From Chryseolinea soli (GTDB taxonomy: Bacteria; Bacteroidota; Bacteroidia; Cytophagales; Cyclobacteriaceae), in contig NZ_CP032382.1 of assembly GCF_003589925.1 (NCBI RefSeq), positions 3,906,001 to 3,970,000 on the forward strand: DNA of 64,000 nt, written 5' to 3'. Both the position numbers and the translations under genes were made by a program. Shown piece after piece: positions 34,457-44,064 of the stretch (position 1 is its first letter; each line of letters starts with the position of its first letter). The notes under the pieces were generated by a model that saw only the letters and a program-made list of their open reading frames with translations, did not search any database and was not told the DNA's origin.

Positions 34457-35353
34457 ATGCGCCGTATACTCTCGCTCACCATCCTCCTGTTGATCATGGC
34501 CACCGGGCTTACGGCCCAGGATTTGTATGGCCTTTATCAAGCCGAAGATTTCACCCAGGAAAATCTCTTCACCAACAACATCGAAGGTCCGGCGTTCGAC
34601 GCGCAGGGAAACCTCTTTGTGGTGAACTATCAAAAGGATGGCACCATCGGATTGGTGCAGCCCAACGGCACCGTATCGCTTTTTGTGACCTTGCCGGAAG
34701 GCAGTGTGGCCAACAGCATCCAATTCACCAGCAAAGGCAAGATGTTGCTGGCCGATTTCAAAGGCCACAACGTGTTGCAGGTGAACATGAAAACGAAGAA
34801 GATCAGCGTCTACGTTCACAACGATAAATTCAACCAGCCCAATGACTTTTGCATCAATTCGCGCGATCAGCTTTTTGTGTCGGACCCCAATTGGAAAGAA
34901 AGCACGGGCCAGTTGTGGCGCATCGACCGCGGCGGCAAGGCGGTGTTGCTCGCCGACCAGATGGGCACCACCAACGGCATCGAGCTGAGCCCCGATGAAC
35001 GCACCCTCTACGTGAACGAAAGCGTGCAGCGCAAGATCTGGAAGTTTGATGTGGACGGAAAAGGAAACATCTCCAACAAAAAACTCTTCGCCGAATTTCC
35101 CGATTTTGGTTTCGATGGCATGAAATGCGACGAACAAGGCAACCTGTATGTGACGCGCTATGGCAAAGGCGCCGTGGCCGTGTTGTCGCCCGCCGGTGAT
35201 TTGATCCGTGAGATAAAATTGAAAGGGAAAAACTGCAGCAACCTCGTGTTTGGCGGCCTCAATGGAAAGCTCGTGTTTGTGACGTTGCAAGACCGCAAAG
35301 GCATGGAGCGTTTTCGCAACGACGTTGCCGGCAAGTACAAGGGGTTACAATAG
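34457..35353 (+). CDS. Secreted SMP-30/gluconolactonase-like beta-propeller protein
   Basis: A signal peptide (ends TGLTAQ) precedes a six-bladed propeller of ~275 residues. IEGPAFDAQGNLFVVNY, the first blade, supplies the metal-binding glutamate. FNQPNDFCINSRDQLFVSDPNW, TTNGIELSPDERTLYVNES (with Asn and Asp ligands) and FGFDGMKCDEQGNLYVTRY follow in order. Family members hydrolyse sugar lactones with a divalent metal. A periplasmic location fits use of external sugars, but the substrate is unknown. It converges with the hexapeptide-repeat gene, whose stop codon is two bases away. Confidence 0.88.
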   Translation: MRRILSLTILLLIMATGLTAQDLYGLYQAEDFTQENLFTNNIEGPAFDAQGNLFVVNYQKDGTIGLVQPNGTVSLFVTLPEGSVANSIQFTSKGKMLLADFKGHNVLQVNMKTKKISVYVHNDKFNQPNDFCINSRDQLFVSDPNWKESTGQLWRIDRGGKAVLLADQMGTTNGIELSPDERTLYVNESVQRKIWKFDVDGKGNISNKKLFAEFPDFGFDGMKCDEQGNLYVTRYGKGAVAVLSPAGDLIREIKLKGKNCSNLVFGGLNGKLVFVTLQDRKGMERFRNDVAGKYKGLQ

Positions 35354-35355
35354 TC

Positions 35356-35961
35356 CTATTGGACTTGCTCTACCAATTCCAGACGTTTCACCACACTCGC
35401 AGGCGCCAGGATCGTGCCCGGCGACAACACGGCGTTGGCCCCGATCTTCACGTTATCGCCCACCAGCGCCCCAAATTTAGTTACACCCGTGGCCAGTTTT
35501 TGATGATCCACCAGCACGTGAATGGCCTTCTCGATTCGTTCGTTAAAATGATTGCAGATGATGCTTCCGGCTTCCATGTTCACTCCCGATCCCAGCAGTG
35601 AATCGCCCACAAAATTGAAATGCGCTAGTGCACTGCCCGGCAAAATGCAGCTCGATTTGATCTCGCATCCCGGCCCAACCGAAACCTTCTCGCCCAGGAA
35701 AACACCGCCGCGCAAATAGGCGTGCGCTCCGACAAAGCAACCCTCGCCGATGATGCAAGGGCCTTTCAACACCACGTTCTCTTCTATCCGCGCGTTCTTG
35801 TGAATGGCCACGTGGCCCTTTACCACATAATCGGTTGACAAGCCTTTTAGGCGCTCGGTCAACAGCGATTGAATGTTGGCACAAAATGTCCAGGGGTCTT
35901 CGTTTACATGGCGGGGAAAAAGCGCGGCAAAGTTCTCGAGATAGTGTGATAAGGAGAGCAT
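35356..35961 (-). CDS. Left-handed beta-helix (hexapeptide-repeat) protein, GlmU-C-terminal-like
   Basis: The 201-residue product has a short helical N-terminus (LENFAALFPRHVNEDPWTF), then a run of six-residue repeats such as ARIEENVVLKGPCIIGEGC and GAHAYLRGGVFLGE forming a left-handed helix. NFVGDSLLGSGVNMEAGSI and GALVGDNVKIGANAVLSPG match the end of GlmU-type acetyltransferases and sugar-nucleotidyl enzymes. No nucleotidyltransferase domain is present, so it is probably an acyltransferase acting on a sugar or a scaffold. The upstream VOC gene on the same strand ends 9 bases before it. Confidence 0.85.
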   Translation of the reverse strand: MLSLSHYLENFAALFPRHVNEDPWTFCANIQSLLTERLKGLSTDYVVKGHVAIHKNARIEENVVLKGPCIIGEGCFVGAHAYLRGGVFLGEKVSVGPGCEIKSSCILPGSALAHFNFVGDSLLGSGVNMEAGSIICNHFNERIEKAIHVLVDHQKLATGVTKFGALVGDNVKIGANAVLSPGTILAPASVVKRLELVEQVQ

Positions 35962-35970
35962 AGAGCGGAT

Positions 35971-36360
35971 TTATTGTTCGTAGAATTCGAGCGGCAGATG
36001 ATCGGGATCGGCAAAAAAAGTGAATCGCTTGCCCGTGTACTCATCGATTCGGACCGGCTCAAAGGCAATGTTTTTTTGCTTTAGCCATGCCGTTGCTTCA
36101 TCGAGATTGGCCACTTCAAAGGCGAGGTGACGCAAGCCACAAGCTTCCGGTCGCGAGACGCGGGCCGGGGGATCGGGAAACGAGAACAACTCGATGCAAT
36201 AGCGGTCGCCGAGGGCGAGGTCCAACTTGTACGACCGGCGTTCGGCGCGATAGTGCTCCGCCACGACGCGGAAGCCCAGCACGTCGGTGTAAAACTTTTT
36301 GGACGCCTCATAGTTAGAACAGATGATGGCCACGTGGTGAACAGCGCGAAGGGTAAGCAT
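35971..36360 (-). CDS. VOC protein, GloA2-like
   Basis: The 129-residue VOC dimer subunit starts AVHHVAIICSNYEASKKFYTD, then LALGDRYCIELFSF. The second unit is GLRHLAFEVANLDEATAWL and the end is FFADPDHLPLEFYEQ. Two histidines and two glutamates in the expected places could form the metal site of a glyoxalase I-like enzyme. The family is often labelled GloA2. It is likely co-transcribed with the downstream hexapeptide-repeat gene and diverges from the DUF456 gene across ~37 bases. Confidence 0.88.
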   Translation of the reverse strand: MLTLRAVHHVAIICSNYEASKKFYTDVLGFRVVAEHYRAERRSYKLDLALGDRYCIELFSFPDPPARVSRPEACGLRHLAFEVANLDEATAWLKQKNIAFEPVRIDEYTGKRFTFFADPDHLPLEFYEQ

Positions 36361-36397
36361 GTTCGAAATTATGTATTTTCGTTGAAAACCTATTCAT

Positions 36398-36886
36398 GTG
36401 GATATACTCTGGATGATCTTGGGCGCTCTGTTGATGCTGGTCGGCATCGCTGGTTGTGTCTTGCCGTTCCTGCCCGGCCCGCCGCTGTGTTTTGTCGGCT
36501 TGCTTTTGCAACAACTGAATTCGGACCCACCCTTTTCGGCAAGCTTTCTATGGCTTTGGGCGGGCATTACGGCCGTGGTGACCGTGCTGGACTATTTTAT
36601 CCCGGTGTACGGTGCAAAGACTTTTGGGGGCAGCAAATGGGGCATGTGGGGCTGCACGATCGGGCTGATCGCCGGGCTTTGGTTCGGACCGTTTGGCATC
36701 ATCATCGGGCCTTTTGTAGGGGCATTTATCGGGGAGATGATGGCGAGCAACAATGCACACCGCGCTTTCAAATCGGCGTTGGGCTCCTTTGCGGGATTTT
36801 TATTTGGCACCCTGTTCAAGCTGATCGTGTGCTTTGTGATGACCTGGTATTTTGGGGTATTTGTTTATCACTATATCGTGCAATAA
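36398..36886 (+). CDS. DUF456-family membrane protein
   Basis: This 162-residue protein has five or so hydrophobic segments rich in glycine. MLVGIAGCVLPFLPGPPLCF at the N-terminus, YGAKTFGGSKWGMWGCTIG in the middle and IGPFVGAFIGEMMA after it are the DUF456 signature. The function of the family is unknown. The start is a GTG at 36398: the ATG two bases earlier is in another frame that stops after six codons, and the next in-frame ATG is at 36413. A bidirectional terminator overlaps the end. Confidence 0.88.
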   Translation: MDILWMILGALLMLVGIAGCVLPFLPGPPLCFVGLLLQQLNSDPPFSASFLWLWAGITAVVTVLDYFIPVYGAKTFGGSKWGMWGCTIGLIAGLWFGPFGIIIGPFVGAFIGEMMASNNAHRAFKSALGSFAGFLFGTLFKLIVCFVMTWYFGVFVYHYIVQ

Positions 36887-36890
36887 AAAA

Positions 36891-36912
36891 TCCCGGTGGA
36901 GATCCACCGGGA
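36891..36912. terminator. Bidirectional terminator between convergent genes
   Basis: TCCCGGTGGA pairs with TCCACCGGGA around two bases, with an A run before and T-rich sequence after. It lies between the DUF456 gene and the small secreted protein gene on the other strand. Confidence 0.85.
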
Positions 36913-36953
36913 TAGATTTATTCTTTAAAAAATGGAACGCAACGAACGTGCGT

Positions 36954-37313
36954 CTATTGAATAACGATCGTCACCTTATTGATCCGATTCGCGTCCAGCT
37001 TCCCCGTTTGTTCGCCGCCGCCTACGTTGTCTTTATCGTCTTTGCGAACGATCACATAATAGGAGATGGCTTTCAACTCTTTCATTTTTAAAACACCCTT
37101 CGCATCGGTAACGCCCTGGGCGGCCACATTCTTTTCGGCGGCGTAGTCGTCTTCGTTTTCATAGAGCTGCACGGAGGCACCTTCTACGGTGTTGCCCAGT
37201 TCGTCGCGCACGGTGACCGATAGTTGGGTTTTAATGATCTGGAAGCCCGAGGAAACCGTTAGGAAGGTCAGGGCGAGAAAGAATACAGAAAAGATTTTGA
37301 AGGATGCTTTCAT
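36954..37313 (-). CDS. Small secreted protein with a carboxypeptidase-regulatory-like domain
   Basis: The 119-residue product has a signal peptide (through LTVSSG). The mature part is one beta-sandwich: LSVTVRDELGNTVEGASVQLYE, then GVTDAKGVLKMKELKAISYYVIV, as in the carboxypeptidase-regulatory/Cna-B-like fold that opens many TonB receptors. Here it stands alone, so it is a small envelope protein with no known job. It is separated from the large cargo gene by a terminator and has another hairpin downstream. Confidence 0.8.
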   Translation of the reverse strand: MKASFKIFSVFFLALTFLTVSSGFQIIKTQLSVTVRDELGNTVEGASVQLYENEDDYAAEKNVAAQGVTDAKGVLKMKELKAISYYVIVRKDDKDNVGGGEQTGKLDANRINKVTIVIQ

Positions 37314-37348
37314 AAGATCAGACGTTTTGAGGCTTTACAATAAAAAAT

Positions 37349-37376
37349 CCGGAGCCCTGTAATAACAGGGCTCCGG
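37349..37376 (-). terminator. Terminator downstream of the large cargo protein gene
   Basis: CCGGAGCCCTGT pairs with ACAGGGCTCCGG around AATA, and on the minus strand the stem is followed by TTTTTTA. It lies 8 bases after the stop codon at 37385. Confidence 0.85.
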
Positions 37377-37384
37377 TAGTAAAG

Positions 37385-40300
37385 TTAGCGAAGCAGCACC
37401 ACTCCACCGCGTTTTTCCTGGACGCCTTTTTCAGGGCGATAAGAGCTCTGATAGCGCACCAGGTAGGTGTAGGTACCGGGTGGAGCCTGCTGTCCGGCGT
37501 TGTTATTGTAGCCGCCATTCCACTTGAAGTCGCGCTGATTGGACTGGTAGATCATCTCGCCCCAACGGTTGAAGATGAAGACCTGGAAGTTCTGGTCGTC
37601 GATAAAGAAGGTAAACAGCATGAACGTCTGGTTCACATAGTCGCCGCCTTGTCCCTGCACGACGCTGGTCGGGCGGAAGGCGTTGGGACCGACAATGACG
37701 GGATCGCATTGTTCCTTCACCAGGGTTTTGTCGCTGCTGGCACAACCAAAGCCGTTCACAAGGTTCACCGAATACAATCCGATCTCGGAAGCTGTCAGCG
37801 TAGGCGTTGTGATTTTCAACGTCACCCCATCTTTGAACCAGTCATACGACGTGAACTCCCCTGGATCCAGCACCACTTCGCGGGTGTTGGGGTCGGGGTT
37901 TGCCGGGTCAGGACAGATCAGGGCCTCGTCCTTCATAAAGCCGGGTGTTGTGGGGTTGACGATCACGTCCATGTCGGCCGTAGCCACGCAGGTGGCCGCC
38001 GTGACCGTGACGGTATAGTTTCCGCCACGCGTATCTTGTAAGGTGCCACTGCTTTGGTTAGGGATGGTGTTGCCATTCAAGGCCCAGGACACCACGGATG
38101 AACGACTCGGCGTGGCCGTTAGTGTAAACGGCGATCCCTCGCACGCTGGCGTGCTGGTTAGCGCTACAGTCAACGTGCCGTCTACCTGCACAGTATTCGA
38201 GAAGTTATTGGTACATCCCGTGACAGGACTTTTGATGGTTACAGCATACGTGAAGCCGTCATTTGCGATGGGCACGGTGACTACTGGCCCACCCAATGTA
38301 GGATCGGGCGTTGGAGCAGCGTTCACAAACCAGTAGTAAGTAAAGGCGCCGTTTGGTGTGGCGTTTAGTGTAACTTGGTTTGCACAGGCGTCTGTTTGCG
38401 TATAGTTAGCCAATAGCGGCTTGTCTACAAATACGGTCATGACGGTATCCAAGTCGCAGAAGGTGGCTTGTTTTATATTGATGTTATACGTCTGATTGCC
38501 AACGGGCGGGTTAGCGAAAATTTGACCAGCGGCATTGGATCCTACAATATTGGGACCAGACCACAAGTAGGTCGAACCGGCTGGGCCTGTTGCTGTCAAG
38601 GTTATATTCGGGGTCGTACAAACATCGGACGCAAGGGTTACGGGGACTTTAGCTCCGACGGTGATGTTCACATCTCCGCTTGCCGTACAGGCACCGGATT
38701 TAACCTGCACCGTATAGGTGTCGGTTTTCATCGATCCGGTTAAGAAAGGAGTTCCATTGGCCGTCAGGGTCTCCACTGGGGTGAAAGTGGACTTGTCGTA
38801 TACCGTGTAGTTTACAGGGTATGTAATCGGACCAGGCGTGGCCACGAGGGCAACTTGTATCTTGCGATCACAGAGTGTTCCTGCCTCACTGGCGTTGACC
38901 TGGAAGGTATTGTCATTTATGCTGGCGGTGGTTGTTGTCGCACAACCCGTGACCTGATCGGCCACCGTAATGCCGTAGGTTCCTGCAGCGAGTCCCGTCG
39001 CATCCGGGAGCGGTCCTACGCTTTGATCGGTATCGGAGATGGAAGTTGATGGACCGACGATGAAGTAGGAATACAGGGTTGTAGAGGGTGTGCCGCCGAT
39101 GCTAAGATTTGTGATCGTTCCATCAGCCGCCCCGCAAGTAGTGGGACTGGTGGTGTTGAACGGTCCAATGACGGGCAGCGGGTTAATGGTATAGATCACC
39201 GAATCTTTTGCAAAGCAAGTGTTGATCGGGTCCGTTACCGTTACTTCATACTCAATCGTAGGAGGGCTGGGCACCGATGTGTCGACAGCCTGCAGGCGCG
39301 TGTTTCCGGAAGCAACATTATTCTTGGTCCAAGCATACGTGGCACCGGGGTTCTGTGCATCAAGATTGCCGATGGATACATTTTGGCAAATCGTGGTGTT
39401 TGGACCCAGCTCAATGATCGGCCGGCTATCCGAAGCTAAGATCTCACCGTCCGTTGTACAACCCGCCTTGTTGGTGACCGTGACTTTGTACAAAGCTTTT
39501 TTGTTCACCGTGATCGTTTCCGTGGTTGCTCCCGTAGACCACGCGTAGGTGAGGTCCGGCAAATCGTTAGGATTGGCATCGATCGCTACCGGCCCGTGAC
39601 AGAGCACCACCGCGGTTGTGGGATCCGGCGGCGCGCCAAAGATCTCGAAGTCTTGTGTGAGCAATTTATTCAGTCCGCAGCGATTGTGTAAATGAAGTTT
39701 GACTTGATACTTCCCTGGCGCAGCAAACAAATATTTAAATGACGCTTGATTCTTTACACTTTTCAAAACCGTCGCCCCTTGCAAAAGCGTCCAGTCTAAC
39801 GTATCGATGGCGTCGGTAGGCGTGCCGACAAAGCTTATGGAGTCTTGTACGCAACTGCCGTTGACGGCCAAGCCCGGACCTTGGATAGGATTCCCCAAGT
39901 TTTGAATGAAGTTTGGCAGACCCAGGCGGCTATTGGTTCCGGCCAGCAGGTCTTGCTTGCTGGGTTGGAACTGGGACACTGTCGCCGTATCCTCATTCAC
40001 GGTAATGACGCCGAGTTTAGTGTCGCCCTCGGCCGCCACATAGACCTGCCCGTTGGGTGCCAATTGGATAGCGCCAAGTTTTTGGCCGACGGGGGCTATC
40101 GGAGGTTTTTTCAGGTAGGGCATTCCCAGCGAGTCGAAGGCAAACTCGACGATCTGTGATGAGCCTGAGCCTTGCAGCGAAGCGAATAACTTATTTCCGC
40201 CAGACGAAAGCTCCACGCCATACACTTGTCCGTTTGCATTTTTGAGATCGGCCGTTCTGAAGTTGCTCACCGTTCCCGACGAATCGGCAAAGTCGAACAC

Positions 40301-42694
40301 TTCCACCACGTTGGACACGCCGGGTGTGGAGAGCGCTACCGCCAGGCGATTTTTTGCGCCGAGCTTCATATAGCCTTGGCCGTTGGCAGCCGTAGCATAG
40401 TTGTGGTCGGAGCCGATGCTGGAGATCACCGGGTTGCCGATGCCTTGCTGAGAGATCTTATAGGCACGGAAGGAATTGTTTCCATACTCGTGTGCGATGA
40501 GCCAGTTGGCGTTGCCGGTGATGCGTTCGGTACTCTTGGTAAACAAGACCGTGCTGGGCGAAGTCGTGGCGGGGTTTCCGTCCGGGTCTACTAGGCCACC
40601 GGTGCCGTTGTTCATTTTCAAGTCGAAGAGCGTATAGCGAAGCTCAAAAGTGCCGTCGCCATAAACAGCTTTCGTGGTGAAGATATAGTAAAGGGTCTCA
40701 TCGCCGGGCACCGGAATGATGAGGGCGGCCTGTGCGGAAAGCGGATCACCACCAATGTCGGCTGACAGCAACTGTTCCTGTCGGTTCCACACGCTTTTGC
40801 CGTCGGTAAATAAAACGACTTGTCCGTTGCGATCGCTGATGGTAGAAGTTCCCGCAGGGGCATCCATCACGTTGTTCTTGATGGGGTTAGGAACGGGCGG
40901 CGGACTTGGATTGTTGGGATTGGGTGGATTGAAATCAAGCCCGGCATTCTTGCCGAAGAACCAGATGTTGGCGCGCTGATCCTGCACGTCGTATTCTTTG
41001 ATATTCACACCGGCATAGGTGGAGCATCCGCCCGCGGTGGCCACCAGATAGTAATATCCGGCCGAATCCGGTTGAAGCGTTGCCGACGTAGCACCGGGGA
41101 TGAGACCACCAGGACCGAACCATTGCAGTTGCGGCGAGCCGGAGCCGTTCACTTTAGCCGTTACTTTGAAGGTTCTGCCGCAGCTGGGTTTCGGCGGTGA
41201 GGCTTTTTGCACCTTCAGCTCACAACTACAGGCTGTGGTATCCTGCACGAGATTGATCTGCGTGTCAAACGGCGTGATGGTAACGGGTGCGGTATAGGTT
41301 GCTTTCTGGCCATTCAAATAAGCTGTCACGGTCACGGAATAGGTGCCGTCTTTGGCATACGTGTAAACAGGGCTCCAGTCGTGGCTCTTTCCGGTTCCAT
41401 CACCCAGGTCCCACGAAAGGCTGTCTGCGCTGGGCGTTACCGTTGGGTAGAACGAAGTAGGCGAGTTGGCGCAAAGACCATCTGCGGTGAATGTCACTTT
41501 CAGATCCACCGTGTCGCGCGGTGCGAAAGAAGGAAACTGTGTGCCTTTAAAATCGATGTTGCCGGGGAAGGCTTGTGCGGTGTAGATCGCTTTCGGTGCA
41601 ACGGAGTCGGCATCGGTGATCTTGCCCAACAGGAACGGTCCGTTCGTGGTGGCCTGATAGAGGTGATAGATCGCGCTGTCCGGTCCGATCTGTAAGCCAT
41701 AGCTTCTGGCGATCGTGTTGGGATCGGGCAACACGGAGGCCAGCGATACCGTGACGCCGCCAATCAGGTTGTACTGCAACACATCGGCTTGTATGCCGGC
41801 CTCACCAGAACGCGATAAATACACGAGGTCGCCGTTGGGGCTGAACTCGATATCGTAGATGGATTGATTGGTGGTGGTGGGCAGTCCGGAGTTGAGAATG
41901 CGTTGTTGAAAAGTGAGTGCGCCGGTCGCGGGATCAAAGGTAAGGATCTCGGCGTCGCGTGTGCCTTCCTGGGGCGATACAGCGATGCGGTTCGTGCCGG
42001 CGTGATAAGCGAAGTTAGCGGCTACGTTGATCAATCCTAAACCGGCAAACGTCGTCGTGGTGGAAGGGCCCGTAGTGGTCACCAGGGTCACGCTGTAGTC
42101 AGGGCTGCCGTTGGCGTGGGTGATGAGCCAGAAGTCGTCGCCGTTGTCGTGGGGAATGGCGATCATCGCTTCCGAGCGATTGGTCAGGCCGGCGATGGCC
42201 GTGTTGGTGTTGTTGGTTCCGTCACCCAGCGCGGGGGTAGGGAAGGCGGCGTTGCCAAACAGTGACATGTCGACAATGCGGTATTCGATCGAACCTCCCG
42301 TTGTGAAATTAGCGCTGTTGGTGATGACGTAGAACTGATTGAGTTGACCGGGTACTTTGGCCACCGTTACAGGCTGGTTGCCGGAGGTGAATCCGTTGAG
42401 GCCGGTGCCATTGGGCATGACGGCATTCGTGATGTCGTAGATCTTGGCGCCATCCGTGTAAAAAAGCAAGTCGCCGTTGGTTTGGTCGCTGGCTACGGCG
42501 CTACCGCCGGTGCCGAAGGGAACGGCCTGGTTGCTCACCAGCGAGGCCGTGTTGCTCGAACGACTGAATCGAACGCCCTGTGGGCTGTTCCCGAAATACC
42601 AGTTGTAGTTCGCGAAGTTCTGCGCCATCAAGGTGACGGGCAGGAGCAGCAGGAGCAAGAACGATCGTAATAATTTAGTATTCAGTTTCTTCAT
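37385..42694 (-). CDS. Large type IX secretion cargo protein with PKD/Ig-like domains and gliding-motility-type C-terminus
   Basis: This protein of about 1769 residues has a signal peptide (ends PVTLMAQ). Residues ~20-375 form a first propeller-like module starting YNWYFGNSPQGVRFS. A PKD-like domain follows with SADSLSWDLGDGTGKS and GTYSVTVTAYL. A second propeller-like module starts IWFFGKNAGLDFNP near residue 575. Several Ig-like/PKD-like repeats then run from residue ~930 on (for example GKYQVKLHLHNRCG, TYAWSTGATTETITVNKKALYKV). The last ~95 residues are the type B sorting domain: VFIFNRWGEMIYQSNQRDFKWNGG, ending GTYTYLVRYQ and KRGGVVLLR. It should be exported by the type IX machinery and attached or released at the surface. 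It diverges from the PorP/SprF gene. Confidence 0.92.
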   Translation of the reverse strand: MKKLNTKLLRSFLLLLLLPVTLMAQNFANYNWYFGNSPQGVRFSRSSNTASLVSNQAVPFGTGGSAVASDQTNGDLLFYTDGAKIYDITNAVMPNGTGLNGFTSGNQPVTVAKVPGQLNQFYVITNSANFTTGGSIEYRIVDMSLFGNAAFPTPALGDGTNNTNTAIAGLTNRSEAMIAIPHDNGDDFWLITHANGSPDYSVTLVTTTGPSTTTTFAGLGLINVAANFAYHAGTNRIAVSPQEGTRDAEILTFDPATGALTFQQRILNSGLPTTTNQSIYDIEFSPNGDLVYLSRSGEAGIQADVLQYNLIGGVTVSLASVLPDPNTIARSYGLQIGPDSAIYHLYQATTNGPFLLGKITDADSVAPKAIYTAQAFPGNIDFKGTQFPSFAPRDTVDLKVTFTADGLCANSPTSFYPTVTPSADSLSWDLGDGTGKSHDWSPVYTYAKDGTYSVTVTAYLNGQKATYTAPVTITPFDTQINLVQDTTACSCELKVQKASPPKPSCGRTFKVTAKVNGSGSPQLQWFGPGGLIPGATSATLQPDSAGYYYLVATAGGCSTYAGVNIKEYDVQDQRANIWFFGKNAGLDFNPPNPNNPSPPPVPNPIKNNVMDAPAGTSTISDRNGQVVLFTDGKSVWNRQEQLLSADIGGDPLSAQAALIIPVPGDETLYYIFTTKAVYGDGTFELRYTLFDLKMNNGTGGLVDPDGNPATTSPSTVLFTKSTERITGNANWLIAHEYGNNSFRAYKISQQGIGNPVISSIGSDHNYATAANGQGYMKLGAKNRLAVALSTPGVSNVVEVFDFADSSGTVSNFRTADLKNANGQVYGVELSSGGNKLFASLQGSGSSQIVEFAFDSLGMPYLKKPPIAPVGQKLGAIQLAPNGQVYVAAEGDTKLGVITVNEDTATVSQFQPSKQDLLAGTNSRLGLPNFIQNLGNPIQGPGLAVNGSCVQDSISFVGTPTDAIDTLDWTLLQGATVLKSVKNQASFKYLFAAPGKYQVKLHLHNRCGLNKLLTQDFEIFGAPPDPTTAVVLCHGPVAIDANPNDLPDLTYAWSTGATTETITVNKKALYKVTVTNKAGCTTDGEILASDSRPIIELGPNTTICQNVSIGNLDAQNPGATYAWTKNNVASGNTRLQAVDTSVPSPPTIEYEVTVTDPINTCFAKDSVIYTINPLPVIGPFNTTSPTTCGAADGTITNLSIGGTPSTTLYSYFIVGPSTSISDTDQSVGPLPDATGLAAGTYGITVADQVTGCATTTTASINDNTFQVNASEAGTLCDRKIQVALVATPGPITYPVNYTVYDKSTFTPVETLTANGTPFLTGSMKTDTYTVQVKSGACTASGDVNITVGAKVPVTLASDVCTTPNITLTATGPAGSTYLWSGPNIVGSNAAGQIFANPPVGNQTYNINIKQATFCDLDTVMTVFVDKPLLANYTQTDACANQVTLNATPNGAFTYYWFVNAAPTPDPTLGGPVVTVPIANDGFTYAVTIKSPVTGCTNNFSNTVQVDGTLTVALTSTPACEGSPFTLTATPSRSSVVSWALNGNTIPNQSSGTLQDTRGGNYTVTVTAATCVATADMDVIVNPTTPGFMKDEALICPDPANPDPNTREVVLDPGEFTSYDWFKDGVTLKITTPTLTASEIGLYSVNLVNGFGCASSDKTLVKEQCDPVIVGPNAFRPTSVVQGQGGDYVNQTFMLFTFFIDDQNFQVFIFNRWGEMIYQSNQRDFKWNGGYNNNAGQQAPPGTYTYLVRYQSSYRPEKGVQEKRGGVVLLR

Positions 42695-42990
42695 AGGGTA
42701 TTCACGCTTCAACTTACGCTCAAAACTATCCTTGTTCAAATGTAAAACGCCAAGGGTTAATTAAAGTATACAATTTGCATAAAATATCGTTATCTGTAGA
42801 CCGTTACTATGTATCTGTCGTCATCATGGTAGGCTAACCCTACCGAACGGGAAAATCAAGAGACGAAACGTTCAGCGATTGCTATCGACCATATAACTGA
42901 CAACGGACACCGGAAACGACAAACTATTTCATAAATTTCCGATATACTTTTAATTTGCCTTGATTGCGTACTTTAAAATCACCGAAGTTG

Positions 42991-44034
42991 ATGTACAGGA
43001 TATGCCTGCTTTTAAGTCTGTTAATACTGGCGCTTGAGGGGACGGTAACTGCCCAGGACCCTCAATTTTCACAGTTTTACGCCGCGCCGCTCTACCTCAA
43101 CCCTGGGTTGGCAGGGGCGACGGGTCAGGCCCGCGCCGGCATCAACTACCGCAATCAGTGGCCCGCCATCGATGCAAATTTCACCACCACATCGGCTTTC
43201 TTCGACTATTACATCGAGGATTATAAAAGCTCTGTGGGGATGATCATCACCCGCGACCGCGAGGGACTTGCCGGGCTGCGTTCCCTTAGCGTGGGCCTCC
43301 AATATGCCTACGAGCTCAGGATCAATGAAAACCTCGGCTTTCGCCCGGGCATACAAGTATCGCTCTACAACCGTGATATCAACTTCGGCAAGCTCACTTT
43401 TGGTGACCAGTACGACCCCACCACGGGCCAGTTCCTGGATCAACCCACAGCCGAACAGTTCAATACGAACTTTAAAAAGACGTTTGTCGACTTGTCGATG
43501 GGCGGTGTGTTTTTTACCCGCACGGCCTGGCTCGGGGTCTCTGCCTGGCATTTAACGCAGCCCAACCAAAGCCTGATCGGCGAAAACACCCCGCTGCCCC
43601 TGAAACTTTCCGTACATGGTGGTTTTAAATTTTTCCTGAAGTCGGGCTCCATGGGTAAAGGCGTATACGCCAAGAAAACCGAGCGCAGCATTGCTCCTGC
43701 CTTCCAATACCGCCACCAGGGACAATTCGACCAGGCGGATCTGGGACTCTATTTTACCAGCTCGCCACTCGTGCTGGGTGCCTGGTATCGCGGCATTCCC
43801 TTCAAATCGGTGAACGGCTTTGTGAACAACGAGTCGATTGTGTTGCTGATCGGCTTCACGCAGTTGGGTGCCAAGGATGCCATCAACATTGGCTACAGCT
43901 TTGACTATACCGTGTCGAAACTGGGGATCGGCAGTGGTGGAGCACACGAGATCAGCCTCACCTACACCTGGCCTATGCGCAACCCCCGCAAACCGCCAAG
44001 AGATAAACTCATCATTCCCTGCCCTGATTTTTAA
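42991..44034 (+). CDS. PorP/SprF-family type IX secretion outer-membrane protein
   Basis: A signal peptide (ends EGTVTAQ) is followed by the family start DPQFSQFYAAPLYLNPGLAGATG and INYRNQWPAI. The rest is amphipathic beta-strands forming an outer-membrane barrel, for example FLKSGSMG and MRNPRKPPRDKLIIPCPDF at the end. PorP/SprF proteins attach or guide type B cargo at the surface, and the cargo gene transcribed away from it (37385..42694) is its likely partner. The frame reaches back to a TTG at 42964; the ATG at 42991 is taken since it begins the signal peptide. Confidence 0.92.
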   Translation: MYRICLLLSLLILALEGTVTAQDPQFSQFYAAPLYLNPGLAGATGQARAGINYRNQWPAIDANFTTTSAFFDYYIEDYKSSVGMIITRDREGLAGLRSLSVGLQYAYELRINENLGFRPGIQVSLYNRDINFGKLTFGDQYDPTTGQFLDQPTAEQFNTNFKKTFVDLSMGGVFFTRTAWLGVSAWHLTQPNQSLIGENTPLPLKLSVHGGFKFFLKSGSMGKGVYAKKTERSIAPAFQYRHQGQFDQADLGLYFTSSPLVLGAWYRGIPFKSVNGFVNNESIVLLIGFTQLGAKDAINIGYSFDYTVSKLGIGSGGAHEISLTYTWPMRNPRKPPRDKLIIPCPDF

Positions 44035-44064
44035 GGGCTTTCCTTCTAACTGCACAACCTTACT

